Assembly: GCA_011037195.1 (NCBI GenBank)
Contig: JAAEAF010001117.1
Location: forward strand, 1 to 64,000
DNA from: Triatoma infestans
Taxonomy: Eukaryota; Arthropoda; Insecta; Hemiptera; Reduviidae
Direction: 5' to 3'
DNA: 64,000 bases
Shown here: positions 41,030 through 55,100 of the stretch, piece by piece
Numbering within the stretch: position 1 is the stretch's first letter
Layout: the number at the start of each line of letters is the position of its first letter
Made by a program: the position numbers and the translations under genes
The notes under the pieces: generated by a model
What the model saw: only the letters and a program-made list of their open reading frames with translations
Database searches by the model: none
Told to the model about the DNA's origin: nothing

Positions 41030-41340
41030 ATTCGGGCAAAAATCCATGAATAGAAAATGCGACTTTACTGAATAGTTTCCCCCCATCCCCACAGTTTTTT
41101 AGCAAATTTCTCAAAAAGTGTTTGAAGATTTTCTTTAAATTTTATATACTATCTGCACACTACCTGTAACAATTTTGTTTTGCAACATTGCTTGCTTTCA
41201 AAATACCACTTCAGTGCAATGTATAATTTTACCATCTACATAACATAAAATACACATTAAAAGCATTGATATAATTTCAATGTTGAAGAAAATCGATTAA
41301 TCGGAATGCGACTTTACAGAGCGTTTTCGTGTTGTTTTTT
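41030..41340. repeat. Dispersed repeat R1, reverse orientation
   Basis: The R1 parts run in reverse: GACTTTACTGAATAG, CCCCCCATCCCCACAG, TTCTCAAAAAGTGTTTGAAG, TTTTATATACTATCTGC, AATGTATAATTTTACCATCT, GAAAATCGATTAATCGG, ATGCGACTTTAC. With 40640-40990 it forms an inverted R1 pair. Confidence 0.6.
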
Positions 41341-44300
41341 TTTTTAATTATTTGTAAAACGGTTACAATGATTTCCTTTAACTTAAATATAAAAATTGAT
41401 TTTTAGATCATATGTGCCCTTAAATTTCAAATATATGGGATTAGTTGTATGTTACTGGCTTCTACCTGCCATGCTGTACTCGGTTGGTACTTGCTCCTCC
41501 CTGAAGACCTTGTATATTTCATGTTGGGATAAATGAGTAAAATGTGTAGTTTAAAAAAAATCGTAACTTTGTATATAAATTGTATTAACAGGAGTAAAAG
41601 TGATTGTATTAACACGATTAAGTGTTTCTTTGTAGAAAAAAATAAATAAATAAATATTTAATGCAAGAGTAAAGTCCTCTTACAACTTTCGTTCAGTTTC
41701 GTTCAGGGCAAACCCTTTATTCTCTTCTGAAATAAAAAGCTTCACCCCCACCCCTACCCCCACAGAAATTCAACAAAGAAACGCAACTAAGAATTAATAA
41801 AGAAGGATCAACAAATAGATCTAGACAAGATTGTTCCATTCGTTTCAATAATCCAATGATTGGTACGAATTCCTTATTTAATGATATGGGCTTTTTATAT
41901 TATTATTATTATTATTATTTCATTTGGTTATTAATTCTACAAAAAATAAAAACTATTAGAATTTTTAGATCTTTAAAAAAACACACATATTTGTAATCAG
42001 TAATAATCATTTTAGGAATATGGCGAAGCTTGGTCAGGGAAAATAAAAAAAAACACTTTGTTTCAGAAAATATCCAAAGTTTCGTCTCGTTTTTGAAAAA
42101 AGGGTGTTGCTTTGAAAAAGCCTCCGTTGAAAACTGAGGTAGGCTAAGATTTTTCTGAACAGTTAATTAATGGCTCTTCGCATGCAGGGTAATTGGAGAT
42201 AATTGCATTGTATATTCTGTGTTAGTCTACGACTATGCTATCATTCAAAAAATGTTTAGAAGCTCCTAGGTAACTACAAAGATGTAGAAGGTGATTTTTT
42301 TAAGATCTCTAGAAAATTTTTCCCATCTATAAAACCATAGATTACGCTGATATTTCTGTATGCCAGCATATAGACAAAGTTTACAAAATGCTAATACTGG
42401 GAACCCGACAAAGTCTTCTGTCATAAAGAAATGAAGACTGAAATGGCTTGGACATGTCTAGCGTATGTCTCATAATAGCCGGGGGGAGCAAGGTTCAAGG
42501 GACAACCTCGCGTAGAGAACGACCTCCTCAAGGCAGGCAGCCTTTTGGAGATGAGACTAACTGTGGTGGTAGATACTAATAATGAGGTCCAGGACCTATA
42601 GTAGAACTGTAGCACAGTGGCGTAATCATATCCGAAAGAAGGGGACCAGGAATAGGTTGAAATATCTCTTCCAGGCATTGATACGAAAGAGCAGCTCTTT
42701 GGTCAAGCGTACTACACCCTTCAAAAAAAAAAAAAAATTGTCTTGTTCAGGACGTTCTACAACAATTTGGTTTTTTATCTTATGCCCGCCTCAATAACTA
42801 TTTGGACGTTTTGCTAACCGTGCTAGTTTTGATCTGGATTTTAGACTAGATTAGATTCTGTGGGGATTGGCTATTAAGTCTACGCCATGGTGACCCCTAT
42901 AGACCTGTTGTGGCACTCACAAGCTAGAGTAACCTCATCAGTCCTGTCAGCTTAATTTGACTTAGAAGTCAGGAAAGCTTGAAATTGTCAGTATCTCCTC
43001 CCCAAAGAGGCGAAACTACAGCTATACAAGCCTCTCACGCTGATGCAGTATGTGTAGTGCTGTTTTTTCTTCTTCCTAACCTAACCTAACACAGGCCATT
43101 CGTTGTCTGGCCCATGTGATGTATGTGTTGTTAAGTCTGCAGTCCTGTCAGGAAATCTACAGTCATCATATGGGAACAGCACAGCCTGAGCAATTAGCTA
43201 TTAATAAACTTTTTTGCCTATCTCTGGACCTGGTGTTCCCCAGAGTCTAGTCCAGCAATGCTGTCCTTAGATTTTGTCGTCCTAAGAGCCTTTACAGCTT
43301 ACTATTCCAGTAATGGGCAGTGTTGTCTGTCAGAAAGGAGAGAACTTGCTCGGGAAGGCTGGCAATGATTTCAAATAAATCTCTATGACATTTATAGCCT
43401 TAATTTGTGGTGAAGCAGACTTGTAAAACAAAAGAAATCCTCACAAGAATTTAGGTCACCAAATCGATTAGCAGGTTCCACTTGAAGTGTCTGTAATAGT
43501 AATCATTGCCAATGGCCTCACCCCTACATGACATGTGCTATAACTTTCGGCTAACTCATTATTGGCGCCACAAAACCGATTTTAATAGAAGCAATGATTC
43601 AGTCAAACTGAAATCGTACCACTGAACATTGAAAATATTAGCAATAGCACGATTCTAATTTCAAAAGATTACTGAAGTCACTATAAACTTAGAAAGGCGA
43701 CGCTTATGCGAGATAACATCGCAAAAGCTTACGGCAGACCTAGCCAAGCCGCTTAGTTTTTAGAACTTGTTGGAGGCACTGTAGGCTCGAGAAAACACAT
43801 GATTGGAAGTTTATTTATTTGATTGAGAAATGCTAACCACGACTCCCATGACCAGAAGCCATTACGAGAGTCTTTTGGTAAACATTGAGATTCATCCTCC
43901 CAGCTGGGCGTTGAATCGTTTGCAGCGATGCGTCTTTGGAGCCTGCCTATCACAAATAGATTCTTTTAGGTCGCTATGATTGCGCACCGCTAGTACCACT
44001 CTCCTGTTTTTCTTTTTATTCTGTTATATTTTTTCTAAAGAAAGCAAATAAAAATGTTAAAAGTGTGAATGAGAAACACAAAGTTACACATTCATAAAAA
44101 CACCGACACACCAAAGAATATCTTCTGATATATTATGATTATATATTGCATGCACAAATTAGTCATATAAATTATATTATTAAATACACTATATTTCCAA
44201 TAATGAATTTGTTCGAAACGTTGGGTTTTCTCTAAAAGAAAGTGTTTTATTTTATGTGAGCAATCCTCATTATCTTCCTAAAATATCTATAAAGACTCGA

Positions 44301-47300
44301 GTATTAGTACATCTACTTACCAAAAGTAATCAATCAAAACATTAGATAAAATAAATAGAAAATAAACTGCGTCTTCTGCCAGTATACATGTTGGAAAGAA
44401 GTGCATTTCCAGCTTTTGATGCTGACAAAAGTTGCGTTAAGGCTAGAGAATATTGTATAAAATGGTTGCAGAGGCGTCAAACGTGGCAGGGAGGCTAGTT
44501 TTGACAGTTCTGCGCTAATTTTCAAGATACAACAAACCTAATCCCCGGGGCATAGTGCCAGATATTTATGAAACAAAAATGGAAAGGTTTGTAATTTTAT
44601 ATAAAGCTGGAATAGAAGATTCTAAAAACTAAAGTATGGTTCAACAAAATTCTTTCTTTTAGTATTGTTTCTTGCGCTGTTGTTGTGCCATATATTTTTG
44701 TTAGTCTGAACACAATGGAATGAATATATAAACATGTTGGATTCATATTTTTATCAAACACCAATTATATCTACAAAGCAATATATTTAGTTTTCAACTA
44801 TTTTTCTAAGAAATCCTAGAATCTGTTAAAGGAAGGAAGGAAGGATAATTTCTCTTCTAACACCTACTAGATACCTAAGATTCTAAATCTCTTTTGGATG
44901 ATAGCGTGCAGTCTATCAGTAGATGTGTTTGGATTCACCTCGACCTCCTCCTCACAGAATCTGTACAGATATTATTTCAAGGTTAGCTCTCTGATTCTAT
45001 CAATGCTGCATGAAGAAACTGCCAGCTTGTTGCGGCGTATTTTTATTCAGCCTCATGTAAAAGTCTTACCCTATCTCAGTTTCTTCACGTTTCTAATTCT
45101 CTCCCCGAGAGACTGGTCACTTTTTCTAAGCATGAAAATTTGGTTACTACGCCATTCCTTGCCCAGGAGGTTTCCCAGGCAATCTCATCACATTCAACGA
45201 CAACATGCACTGGCACTGCAATATTGTAAATTTATGGTGGTTTCTCTCCAGATTCCAAATATGCCCTGTACAGAGTTTGAACTAGACAAATCTTTTAATG
45301 GCATGAATATCCACGTGGGAAACTTGCCCATACGCTCCGAGCCCTAATACAGTGGATTCATTGTTCAATCTTCTTCTAATATTTTACTTATAGCCTCAAG
45401 GAGATAATTTTTGCAGCAAGTCTATTTCTTAATTATCCCCTAACTGGGGGTGAGTTTCAGAGAGTAGAACCGGGAAATAAGTGATTAACACCACTTTTTA
45501 ATGTCAATGCTGAAAATTTGCGAGCTGTGAAATTTGATGTTTGATAGAATTGATATGAATCCAAAAAACGCATTATTTGGAGGCTGAAAATTATAAATGC
45601 AAATATTAACTGGGCAGAAAATTCATCTAATCCTAGAACTTAGTCTATATAATTTCATTTTTTAATTATGAATAAAAATATTTTTTATTTATGAATAAAA
45701 ATAATTCCTATTTGATATATAAATTTTGGATAGAAACTTTGATAAGGTTAGCAAACCTGATAGTGAATAATGATAATGATAATATTCCTGATTAACATCA
45801 TCCTTCCATCATCACATGTACACGTCATGCATTACTATCCATTCACAATATAATTTGGCAAAAAAAGAAATAAGTCGCGTTTCTGGTAAACCATTTTTTT
45901 TTTTTTTTTTACCCTCCGAATTTTTAACTAAAAATTTATTTCTTGTTACTACGCACTTTAGAAGGAAAAAACTAACGTTTCACTCAGAAGCACCTTAAAG
46001 TGGACTTTCCAAATAAAAATTGTACCTCTCATTTTGTTTAATCTGTCCCAATCAAGTTATTCACATCAAAAACGTCTGAGAGTCGTGAAAAATATAAACC
46101 TACTTATGATACTGAAGACTATTTTTAAAGTCAATCAGCTTGGTAATCCCCCAGGAGCGAAGTGTCTATCGGTAGAAAGTGTAGGCTACAGCTAGTTATT
46201 ATTAAAATAACAGATGTTGGAATGAAGTAGAGAAAGTAGAAAAATATGTAGAGATTTTTACATTCAGTATGCGAGTGTAATATTCTCTGCTATAACCCTT
46301 TTCTTCTCGTCCTGTGTTTGCTGGATCTGTCAGCAAAAATCCTTTATTCATAGGATTCACATCTTCATTCCTTTCGTAAAACGTTCACAAATTATAATTT
46401 TCTTTACTTTAAAAATGTTTTCGTAATTTATCTTTAATAGTTTTGATTATTTTCTCTGCATATTCTGACACGCCCAAAATGCATTCAACAACTCATCAAA
46501 ATTGTCAACGAAGAGTTATTCTGGATGAGTTTACAGGACCAATAGGATCTAAGAAGTAAAGGGTCCCTCTTACTCTAGCTGAAGGAAGATTGGAGTTCGC
46601 ATGCAGCATCACCGAGAAGACTTGCATGGATACGTCACAGCTCCAGGATAGCAGCCCTGGAAATGACAGCCCTAAAAATACCGGACAGTGAATGGCTGCA
46701 ACCACACACACACAAATATATAATATATTGGGCATACTGATGGGTCAGCCGATAGTTCTAAAAGCATTGGCGAGTGCAAGAATTTTTGCCATACAGTTTT
46801 GCCAAATCAGTTTTCCCCTTCCTGTTCCTGGTGCAACAACTATGACGGAAAACAAGGTTGCCATCTTTATATAGATTCACAATCTGTAATTTATAATCTC
46901 TATCTTCTCTAGACTTCAGAAATGAAGGTCATAAAGTTAACCTGCATTACATGAAGCCAAGCTATGATATTGCAATGTACTCTTGGCCTTGTGGGTCAAT
47001 GGCAACCTAAGCAGGCCCCAAAGAGGGTTAAAAAAAAAACCACCTGGACCTATCGCTTCCCTTTAAGAAATGTTACGCCATGGTTAACACCAACTTTAAA
47101 GATATGTAATAAATCGATATCAAGTAAAGGGGAGATGGGCGGAAATGAGTGCCATGATTTCCTGATGAAGAATCTATATCGTATTTGGGATTTTCAATAG
47201 GGCAACGTGTGTAACACATTGTGCTAATGCCAAAATGACAGGTGAGCACTTGCCTTCATTGTTCGGGCCTCAAAGACGTAATTTTTATGAAGAAACCAAG

Positions 47301-47545
47301 GCGCCTTCTTCGAAGTACGTAGATTACAACTATATTGGGCTGCTAGTTAGAAAATGGGAGAATTTCCCAACAGAACAAGCGTTGGATATAAAAAAACAAA
47401 TCAATGTTTAGTTGAAATACAAAGTTAAAAGAAGATCGCCAGAAACTGAATTCAGTAAAAAAATTGACCATTTTAGACCAAAACTTTATTTTTACCTCCC
47501 CTCATAGAAACTGAACGAAATAAGTTTTTATGGACACTTTATCTA
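41341..47545. other. Long stretch without a supported gene
   Basis: Contains a partial S1 SINE body (about 43250-43340: CTGTCCTTAGATTTTG, AATGGGCAGTGTTGTCTG), a short CCTAACCTAACCTAACAC run (43076-43096), poly(A) at 42722, and GC-richer sections (42400-43500, 44880-45360, 46500-47240) that may be decayed transposon sequence. Open frames at 44898-45347 and 46964-47200 show no family motif that I know. Confidence 0.45.
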
Positions 47546-47549
47546 GATT

Positions 47550-47999
47550 GTTGTAGGGGATTATATTGCACTGCAACCTGAAAAATCTATTGTGCCCCCC
47601 CGGAGCCTTCTCCAATGCACAGCCGGCCTCCAAGCAGCACTCTCCAGCTACAGACAACACTGCCCTCACCGGGCAGTGAGTTGTAGAGGTTCCTAAGAAG
47701 AAAAAATCTAAGGGCAGCATGCTGGATTCGAACCCGGGACCTCCGCGCTGCTAGTCCAGCGCGCTACCACTGAGCTAATTCCTTCCTTCTCCGTTGGATT
47801 TCGCCAATTAACTAGGGACGGAAACCCTAGTTTGTGTACTGCGTTTGTCCTTGTCTGTAAAGTGTAGAGTGTATGTAGTTTAAGTGTATTGTTTACTGTT
47901 CTGATGAAGTGCATGGAGTACTGACTGAGCTATGGTAACCCGCAAGGTCGCTACTTCCCAAGTAACTGCATGCAATAGATACCCCTTCGGGCATAGACA
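47550..47999 (-). mobile_element. tRNA-derived SINE, family S1, long copy in reverse
   Basis: The complement of the copy at 23543-23980 with all parts: GATTGTTGTAGGGGATTATA at the 3' end, the GGGCAGTG hairpin segment, box B GGTTCGAATC (47725-47734), box A-like GCTCAGTGGTAGCGCGCTGG, and the 5' extension (TTAACTAGGGACGGAAACCC, CATGGAGTACTGACTGAGC, ATACCCCTTCGGGC). Box A TGGNNCAGTGG-like GCTCAGTGGTAG is better kept here than in the plus copy. Confidence 0.85.
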
Positions 48000-48289
48000 C
48001 TGTATATCACACACAGTTTTGAGAATTTCAATTTATATATATATATCCACTCCGGATATCTGGATAGTGATTCGGCAAGTACATGTGATGAGACATGCAT
48101 TATGTTTATAAAAAGTTTCCATTAAAAACCCCATTTATTAATTACGTCACATATATTTAACACGTCTTTTGAAACAATTTGGAAATTCACCAAAATTTGT
48201 CACAAAATTCCGCAAAATTATTTAAAATCCTTTCATTTTTTTGTTTTGTTTATATCTTTGTAGTTATCATATCGAGTTTAAAGGAAATC

Positions 48290-48450
48290 CGTTTTAGGTC
48301 GCAGTTTTCGAGAATATTCCCCGATCCCACTCCTCAAAAAAACTCAAAAACCTATTCTGTAAATTATAAGTATTTATGAGTGTTTAAGAAAATCGCGAAA
48401 AACTGAAAAAAAAAAACTTTACTAGTTGATAAATTGTGCCCGAAATCTTC
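48290..48450. repeat. Dispersed repeat R1, partial
   Basis: CCCCGATCCCACTCCTCAAA, TGTTTAAGAAAATCGCG and GATGCGGTGGTTGTAAC follow the R1 order with low similarity. Confidence 0.4.
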
Positions 48451-48839
48451 GCGTAAGATGCGGTGGTTGTAACTATTAAATGGAATACCAAGTTTGCAGC
48501 TTTCTGCAACTTTTCTATTTTTAAAATATCTATTCACCAAAAACAAATTTATCGTCAGTAAAACTCAAAAACATGGTATTTTCTCTTACAATAATAAGAG
48601 AAAGTTTTTGAAAAAAATCAATGAAAAATTGTTTAAAAAAACATTTAATAAACTGGCACTTCCCGGGGGTTTGATGGATATTTGTAGCAAAATGTTATTG
48701 TCCAATTATTGTTTTGGTTATCAAAACGGATTATCAAAAAATTTTTTGATATCTTTTGTTTTCTCATATAGACATACATACAAACAGACCCAACGCTACC
48801 AATAATTTTTCCAACCAGTTATTTTGTGTACGCTATCAT

Positions 48840-49400
48840 CTTTTCTGGCCTCAGTGTGGCAAATATCTCATAGCGCAATTTAGCAATGGTAACGCAATCA
48901 AACAAAAGGTGTGAAGACGATTTTACCTTCTCCTCCAGATACAACCTACAGAAAGGTACCGAATTAATTATCCCCACCTCCTTGTGTAGAGGTGTTACTT
49001 AAATCTGCCATGCAGCCTGTGAAAAGGCCTGTCACCAGATTAATCTGGTCCCTTTCTAAGCAAAAGATCTCTTCGATTCTATGTTTACATAGCTTCCAAC
49101 ATAATCATCTTGCTGTGTGTTTAGCTACTAGACTTAATTTCCAAAATATGTGGTGCTCTTTCTTTGTAGCCAGTCTCTGTGATGTACGTATTGTCTATGG
49201 TCTGGTTACCCCTAAGACAGAATCTGGACCACAGAACAGGGTATGCGCCCTATTCATGGCCAGTTGGTTGGCTCTTTCATTTCCCCCATATGTCCCGGCA
49301 ATCCATTCCAGCCGAAATTTACTGTGACGGGAAAGTTATGTCAGGAATTCTCTGCACTCCTATCACCAAGTATGAGGCGGTTTTACAGGCTAAGTGTTAA
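48840..49400 (-). pseudogene. RNase-H LINE fragment with C-terminal region
   Basis: On the minus strand: LPGHMG followed after a frame change by NERANQLAMN (about 49255-49300), the end of RNase H; then RDQINLVTGLFTG (about 49030-49065), the VTGxxTGHxxLN signature with changes; then YLEEKVKSSSHLLFDCVTIA and KLRYEIFATL (about 48845-48945), the Cys/His-rich CxxCxExxETxxHLLxxCP-type end with its first cysteines lost. The order is that of I/R1-type LINE ORF2 C-termini. Several frameshifts. Confidence 0.75.
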
Positions 49401-49689
49401 TTTACAGAAATAGTTTTTGAGTTTGTTTTTTTTTGGAATCTTCTAAAATAAAAATAAAAAATTAAAAATTGAAATTTTACACGTAACGGGATCTGGTGAG
49501 GGTTGTTAGTGAGTTTTCAATGGATTTGAAGTTACCGTTGTCCAAGAATATTGGATGTATAGTGTCTTTCGATTGGAAAAGTAATGCCTATCCATCTTAT
49601 GGCCTTGTTTTGAGGTTTATGGCTATTCTCTATTGTAATACAGCTGCCCGGGTGCGTAACACTAATTTAATAGTTGTCTTGTATCACTT

Positions 49690-50010
49690 CGGAGAGTCCA
49701 GGCTGCGTTGAAGGCACTAAAATCTTGTGTCTTCGCCTCAAAGCTATAATATTCTGGAAGAATAGAAACCCGCCATCTTCCTCCAGGATATCCTTCTAGT
49801 ATAGGTACCAGGTCATACAGAAAATCTCCGGGAATTAGAAGTGACCCAAATTAGGGATGCTCACTTCCCCATCTTTGGCCCCCAAAGTCTATAGTTGGCC
49901 TACCGTCAAATCTGTCCACATTTTTAACAACCATCCAACCCTAAGGATGAGCTCACTGAGTTGTCTCCCGGTGGTGGTCCAAGCCAAGGCAGATAATATG
50001 ATGGTGGTAG
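49690..50010 (+). pseudogene. RNase-H LINE fragment
   Basis: VQAALKALKSCVFAS (49698 onwards) matches the DSQAALKAL block; further on are degraded copies of the family (GAGCTCACTGAGTTGTCTCC, GTGGTCCAAGCCAAGG). Same family as 38066-38560. Confidence 0.6.
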
Positions 50011-51620
50011 CTATGTCTGTCTTGGAGATTTATTTTAGGTAGTTGTTTCACTTATTTGGCGGGCACTAAGTTTTAATGAAGCTTATGCACGGAATAATAC
50101 TTTTTACAGAGTTTGTGACACAGAGATGGAAACATACATCTTAAGAAAGAAATTGTTTGGGCTATGAGTTTTGATCCAGAGGAACCTTTGGTCAGGAAAC
50201 CTGATTCTTTGGTTTGCCATGAAACCTGATTCCCATGCCATTTTTGAACTGATATATAAATTTAGTCTATAGGGCAGGATTACAATCTCCTGATTCCGAT
50301 ACTTCCTGTCAAGATTAAACTGGACACACCTTCCAATTGCTTGAATTTTCGCCTGGAAGAAGCTGGAAAATTGCCCATATGTTTTGAGTGTATGGTCCTT
50401 GGTCCAAACATTCCAGCCCCAGTTCGCTCAAGGTTTCTCAGCCTATCCGTATTCCGCCGGATACATTGCTCAACTCTCTTCTGGTGTACTCCGTTTTGAA
50501 AAGAAATTGTTATCGAAACTGCAATTTTTTAAATCGTTCCATCTTTAAAAGAATTCTAACAGACAGGGATAACCACTTCCTGAAGCTAATGTACCCTTCT
50601 CTTTCAATATCCTCCCTAGATATTCAGAGAATAACCAAAGCCTCCTTCGCTCACCTCTTGACCGCAAGTTGAAGAGGTGTAAGATTGTGGATAAATTCCA
50701 TCCCAGCTGTGGGACAAATCGTCATTGCTCCCGTCATACATAAACATGCTAGACATTGTCCTTTTACAAGGGTTCTTGGTAGTTACCATGCCATCGCACC
50801 ATAGGTTATCAGATATCCTACCATCAGTATGTAAATCCTTTCTCAGGATACCTAGGGGAGCATCCCCGAGTATAAGCTTAGCCTAGACTTAATCAAGGAT
50901 CTAGGAAACACTACAGAAATGGCTCGGAGCCAGGAATGAGTAAACAGGTGCCTTGCCACTCAGCTTATGCGCTACCTTGTTCATTCAATACCTCGATACT
51001 CCGTCTTGCCACAGGCGTCTTTATCAATCCTTGCTTTTTAATAATTAATTAATATAATTTATGTTCCTTTGCACCTCCCAAATTTTTACAAAATATATAA
51101 ATTTTAAAATTGATAAAAGATTTGATAAAGACCAGAAACACTCATGTAACTCTGTTATTTTATATTGATCAAACTCATTAGTTTCAATTGTCTTTCAATC
51201 ACAATTTTTTTAAATTTTCAGTTCTCAATTGTGTTCGCACATAGAGTCATTCTTTTCGTGGATTCTGATAGAATTTCAGGTTTCCTTTCATCGTTTGTTA
51301 AAATCTGAGTTCGAGTGACTATTGTAGAATTAGACAGGTAGTATTTTGGCAATGAAAGCGATACGATTCATCGAGAGATGCTCTTAAAATGTTATTATAG
51401 ATCTTCCTTCTGATAGAGGGTTAAACATTTTTGTTTTTAATCACACTTAACAGTATTAGGTTACCTTCTAGGGAAGACCGAGTTAACGTTCGGTCCGTCT
51501 AGTTCTCTAGTAGGTCACAGACGGTTCCAGAAGGGGATGATAAGTCTCCGGAGCTGCAGTCTATTTGGAGACAAAGGAGGTCACCTAGCAGTATCTTTTG
51601 GTGAATTCTAATGTTGCATA
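50011..51620. other. No supported gene; probable LINE debris
   Basis: Mixed-composition sequence resembling decayed coding DNA of the same LINE family, without an intact motif. Confidence 0.4.
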
Positions 51621-51624
51621 TTTT

Positions 51625-52140
51625 GGATGAGCTCGGACAATCAGGCTGTGTGGAAGGCACCTAGTTCTAATGTCTTCACCTTCAACTTTTGCACTAAAAT
51701 GTTCTAGAAGACCTGAAAGAGCAATCTTTCTTGAAGGATATTTTTCTGGATATCAGGTCGATTTTAGGGAATTTCAAGTAATAGGGAGGTAGATAGACTT
51801 ACCACGCTGATGGGGCATGTCCTTGGGTACATGTCTGTCTAGGCTTCTAGCTTAAAGACAGATGGATAAACTCACAGTGGGTTGTACCGGCAGTCTAAGA
51901 TTTTCATTGAGTATGCGCAAGATTTCCTTTCACTGACATCCTCTCTCAGGTAACTGGTTTTGATTCCTTATTCGGGATCTGATTGGAAACTTGAGGAATA
52001 AGCAGGAGGATAGGATGGGACCAAATTAGGGACGCTTTTTTGTCTACATTGGTCCCGGAGCATTGTCGTGTCAGGCATTGGAGAGTCCAGGGACAGGGTA
52101 TCCTCTCTCAGGTATCTGTTTTGATCACTTACTGGGCGGT
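51625..52140 (+). pseudogene. RNase-H LINE fragments, duplicated in part
   Basis: GATGAGCTCGGACAATCAGG, CTGTGTGGAAGGCACCTAG and GGATATTTTTCTGGATATC correspond to the 38.1 and 58.9 kb copies. The segment ATCCTCTCTCAGGTA(A/T)CTG-TTTTGATC occurs twice (51938 and 52091). No open frame. Confidence 0.5.
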
Positions 52141-55100
52141 TCATTTGATTTAAGGTGATATCTTAAGTAACAATATTTTTGCCAGAATTCTTCTGTTGAA
52201 AGATGTGAATAAAGAAAGAGATATCCATGTTGTTTTGAGTTATATGGGGATTACCAGGTAACTTCAGATTTCAACATCACTTTGGTGAACCATTTAAGGT
52301 TTGTGAATCTTTGGTGGATCAAATCACTGGATAAGCACTGAACGAGCTTTGGTAAGCGTAAGATTTGATTTCTCCCCATAGACATTTGTGATCTTGACAG
52401 AAGCTTTAACAAATGGAAAACAAAGAAACTTGATGAAGCAGAATCTGAAGTGGGAAAGAAGTCCGTAACAAATCAGAATTGCGAATTTTATTATAATCAA
52501 ATAAAATCAAAAAATTATTATAATAGTTTTTTAATTTTTTATTATTAAATTAAAAAAAATGAAAAAACTTTTTTGGAAGGCATTAGGTATTTTAATGTTA
52601 ACTATATCATAGTGTGGGCATTGTAAAATAGATTTTGCTCTATAAATAAATAATATCATAAAAAAAAATTTTTTTGAGACAATAACCTTTACTGACCAAA
52701 TCAAATCGCCTTGCTCATCAGCTCCAAATATAGTTTACTCTAAGAAATATTGGTTTAAAAAATAAAAATTAATCAAATAAATAATAATTAATAAATCATT
52801 AAAGAAATAAAATAACCTTTTTTTTATATAACAGTTATTGTATTAAAAAATGCTGGCTAATTTACTAACTTGCTTGGATATTAAATCATATTTGGGTATT
52901 TTATTACATTTTTTAATTTAATAAATTATTCCAAATAATTGAAACAAAAATTGATATTCTTCATCATTAGATCCTGTTTAGTATATTTCTTGGGGAGAAA
53001 ACTTCCCTTTTCCTTCGGGGGATATAGTTCACAGCTATTTTGGAAGATCTATTTTTGGCAGAGTTACTCTTAGGAAAGGAATGCCAAGATCTGGGAAGGT
53101 TCTAGAGAAAATTATCTCCTTTGTCAACATACCCACTGAATATCCAGACTACCCTGACTTATAGCAACAAGTCCATTCATAAGTATGGACTCCTGTTTTG
53201 GAGTCTTCTGGAATTTCCTCACAGAATCTGTTGGGAGCCTTTTGCTGAATCTACAATATCCCCATGAGGTGGGAAGGAAAACAGGCCTATTTTTGTTTTA
53301 AAATCGATGCAACCACTTCCAGAGATTTTTTTCGAATCATAGCTGTTCCCCACGAGTCATTGTCTCAGCCTGTGTCCCAGTACCCGCGCGGGAGAATTCT
53401 TCTCTAGAGTAAAGCACTATTGGTTTCCTCTTTCCATTGCTTCTGAGTCTTTGGTTCATAGTACAACTCACTCTAGCTAATACATTTTTTTCAGAGGTCT
53501 TCAAAACCATTCGTAATTTTAATTTTCTGTGGCTCGCTATTGGTACCAGGATGAGACTTTTTAAACCTAAATTTCTAAGAAATTTACAAGATCTGGGAAG
53601 ATTTTAGGGAAATTTCTCATCTTCTAATACCCGGTATGCATCCAGGCTTCCAAAAAAAAAACTTATCTGCATGATACCGTCGCAATGCTTCAAGAGGTAT
53701 TTTTTTTTTAAATCTCCTCCATCTTCCCACAAAATCTGCAGATGCTTTTCACATCATCAGCTGCTTCAGATGCCTCACCTGACCAAGCTGTTTGCTGTTT
53801 TACTATGAGTAAACCTGTATCTGCATATGAAGCAATCTATTTTTGTCTAGAGTGATGCACACCTCAGTCCCCTTTTCTGGGCTTAGCCGGTCATGGTCTT
53901 GGCAGAGTTCTTCCAGATCTCCTTCCGAAGACTAGCCGCTTATCGTGAAAGGAATTGCTGCACCTTTCCTTGCCAGAGCTTTACGTACATACCTGTCTTC
54001 TACGCCAACATGTCTTAGGATCCAAAGAAGGTTAACTCCAATATATTACTCCATATTTTCTAATCATTCCATCTCTAGAGGAGTTTCAAAGTCTATGAGG
54101 GATTTCCGTATGGAAACATTTTTTCTTCTTTATTTAGCTGCATTGCCTGATTAACCACTGGATTAAAGCCTCTAATTTTGGAGACGTATCAATTTTTTCA
54201 TTCTTAAATCGTTTATTTCTTCTACCAAAACATTTTTGGTCTACTTCTCCTGCCTATGCTGGATTTTCCATTAATCTTTGCTACCAGCTCACTGAGTTAT
54301 CTCCAGGGAGTGTATGATTGGGGGGATCAGACCAAGGATGATAATTATATGTTGCTGTCTTCTTTCAAGGAGGCTTTTCTTAGTTTGCTGGTTGGACCAC
54401 TAACACAAGGGTTTAACAAGGCATCTCTATGTAATGGGATGTTTATGGCTGGAAGGATCCAGAAGACAGATGTGGAAATATCCATCCATCTTAAGACTTA
54501 GGTTGTGAAGAGCTTAGGCTGTTTCCGCTTTCAGGTTTGGCCGCTTTAGATCTGAGTTCTGGATTTTTGTTCAAGACCGAGGGTTGTTGTTGATTTTTTC
54601 TTTGAGGAGGGGTAGCTAGAGGGTCCAGACGGACTTTGGGTAGCTGCTGTTAACTGTCTTTCTGTCAAGGTTTCCGGGCTGTGGACAACTTCACACCAAA
54701 TATCGTTCTGGATAAGCTTAGAAAGTTTTCCCCGAAGATCCGGACCACTAAGGGTCATAATGAGATGTTGTTGTGTTCTTTAATAGGAAGACTTCACCGT
54801 CTTAGTCTTCTATTTTATGCACTGGAGAGGATTCCGTGTACAAAAAATGGAAACATCCAACCATATTTTTAATTTTATCCAGTTTGGGTTTTGGTTCAGG
54901 ATTTTACTTCTAGATTCGGGCTTGTTGTTGCTGTTTTCTTTGGGATAGCTATAATGGGGAGTCCAGAGGGGCTTTACAAAGCATAGGGTTTGAACCCTCC
55001 CCATCGACGAATAATTAATATTAGTAATAGTAAATAAAGTCTTCGAATCATTCAGCTCTAACAGAAGAGTTTCGAACCATTTATGCCAGACACTATTCAG

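Noticed and set aside
43076..43096. CCTAACCTAACCTAAC resembling the insect telomere repeat TTAGG
   Set aside because: Only about three units in the middle of transposon-like sequence; too short to be a telomeric or interstitial telomere array.
44898..45347. 149-codon plus-strand frame as a candidate gene
   Set aside because: No motif, no promoter or splice evidence and repeat-rich surroundings.
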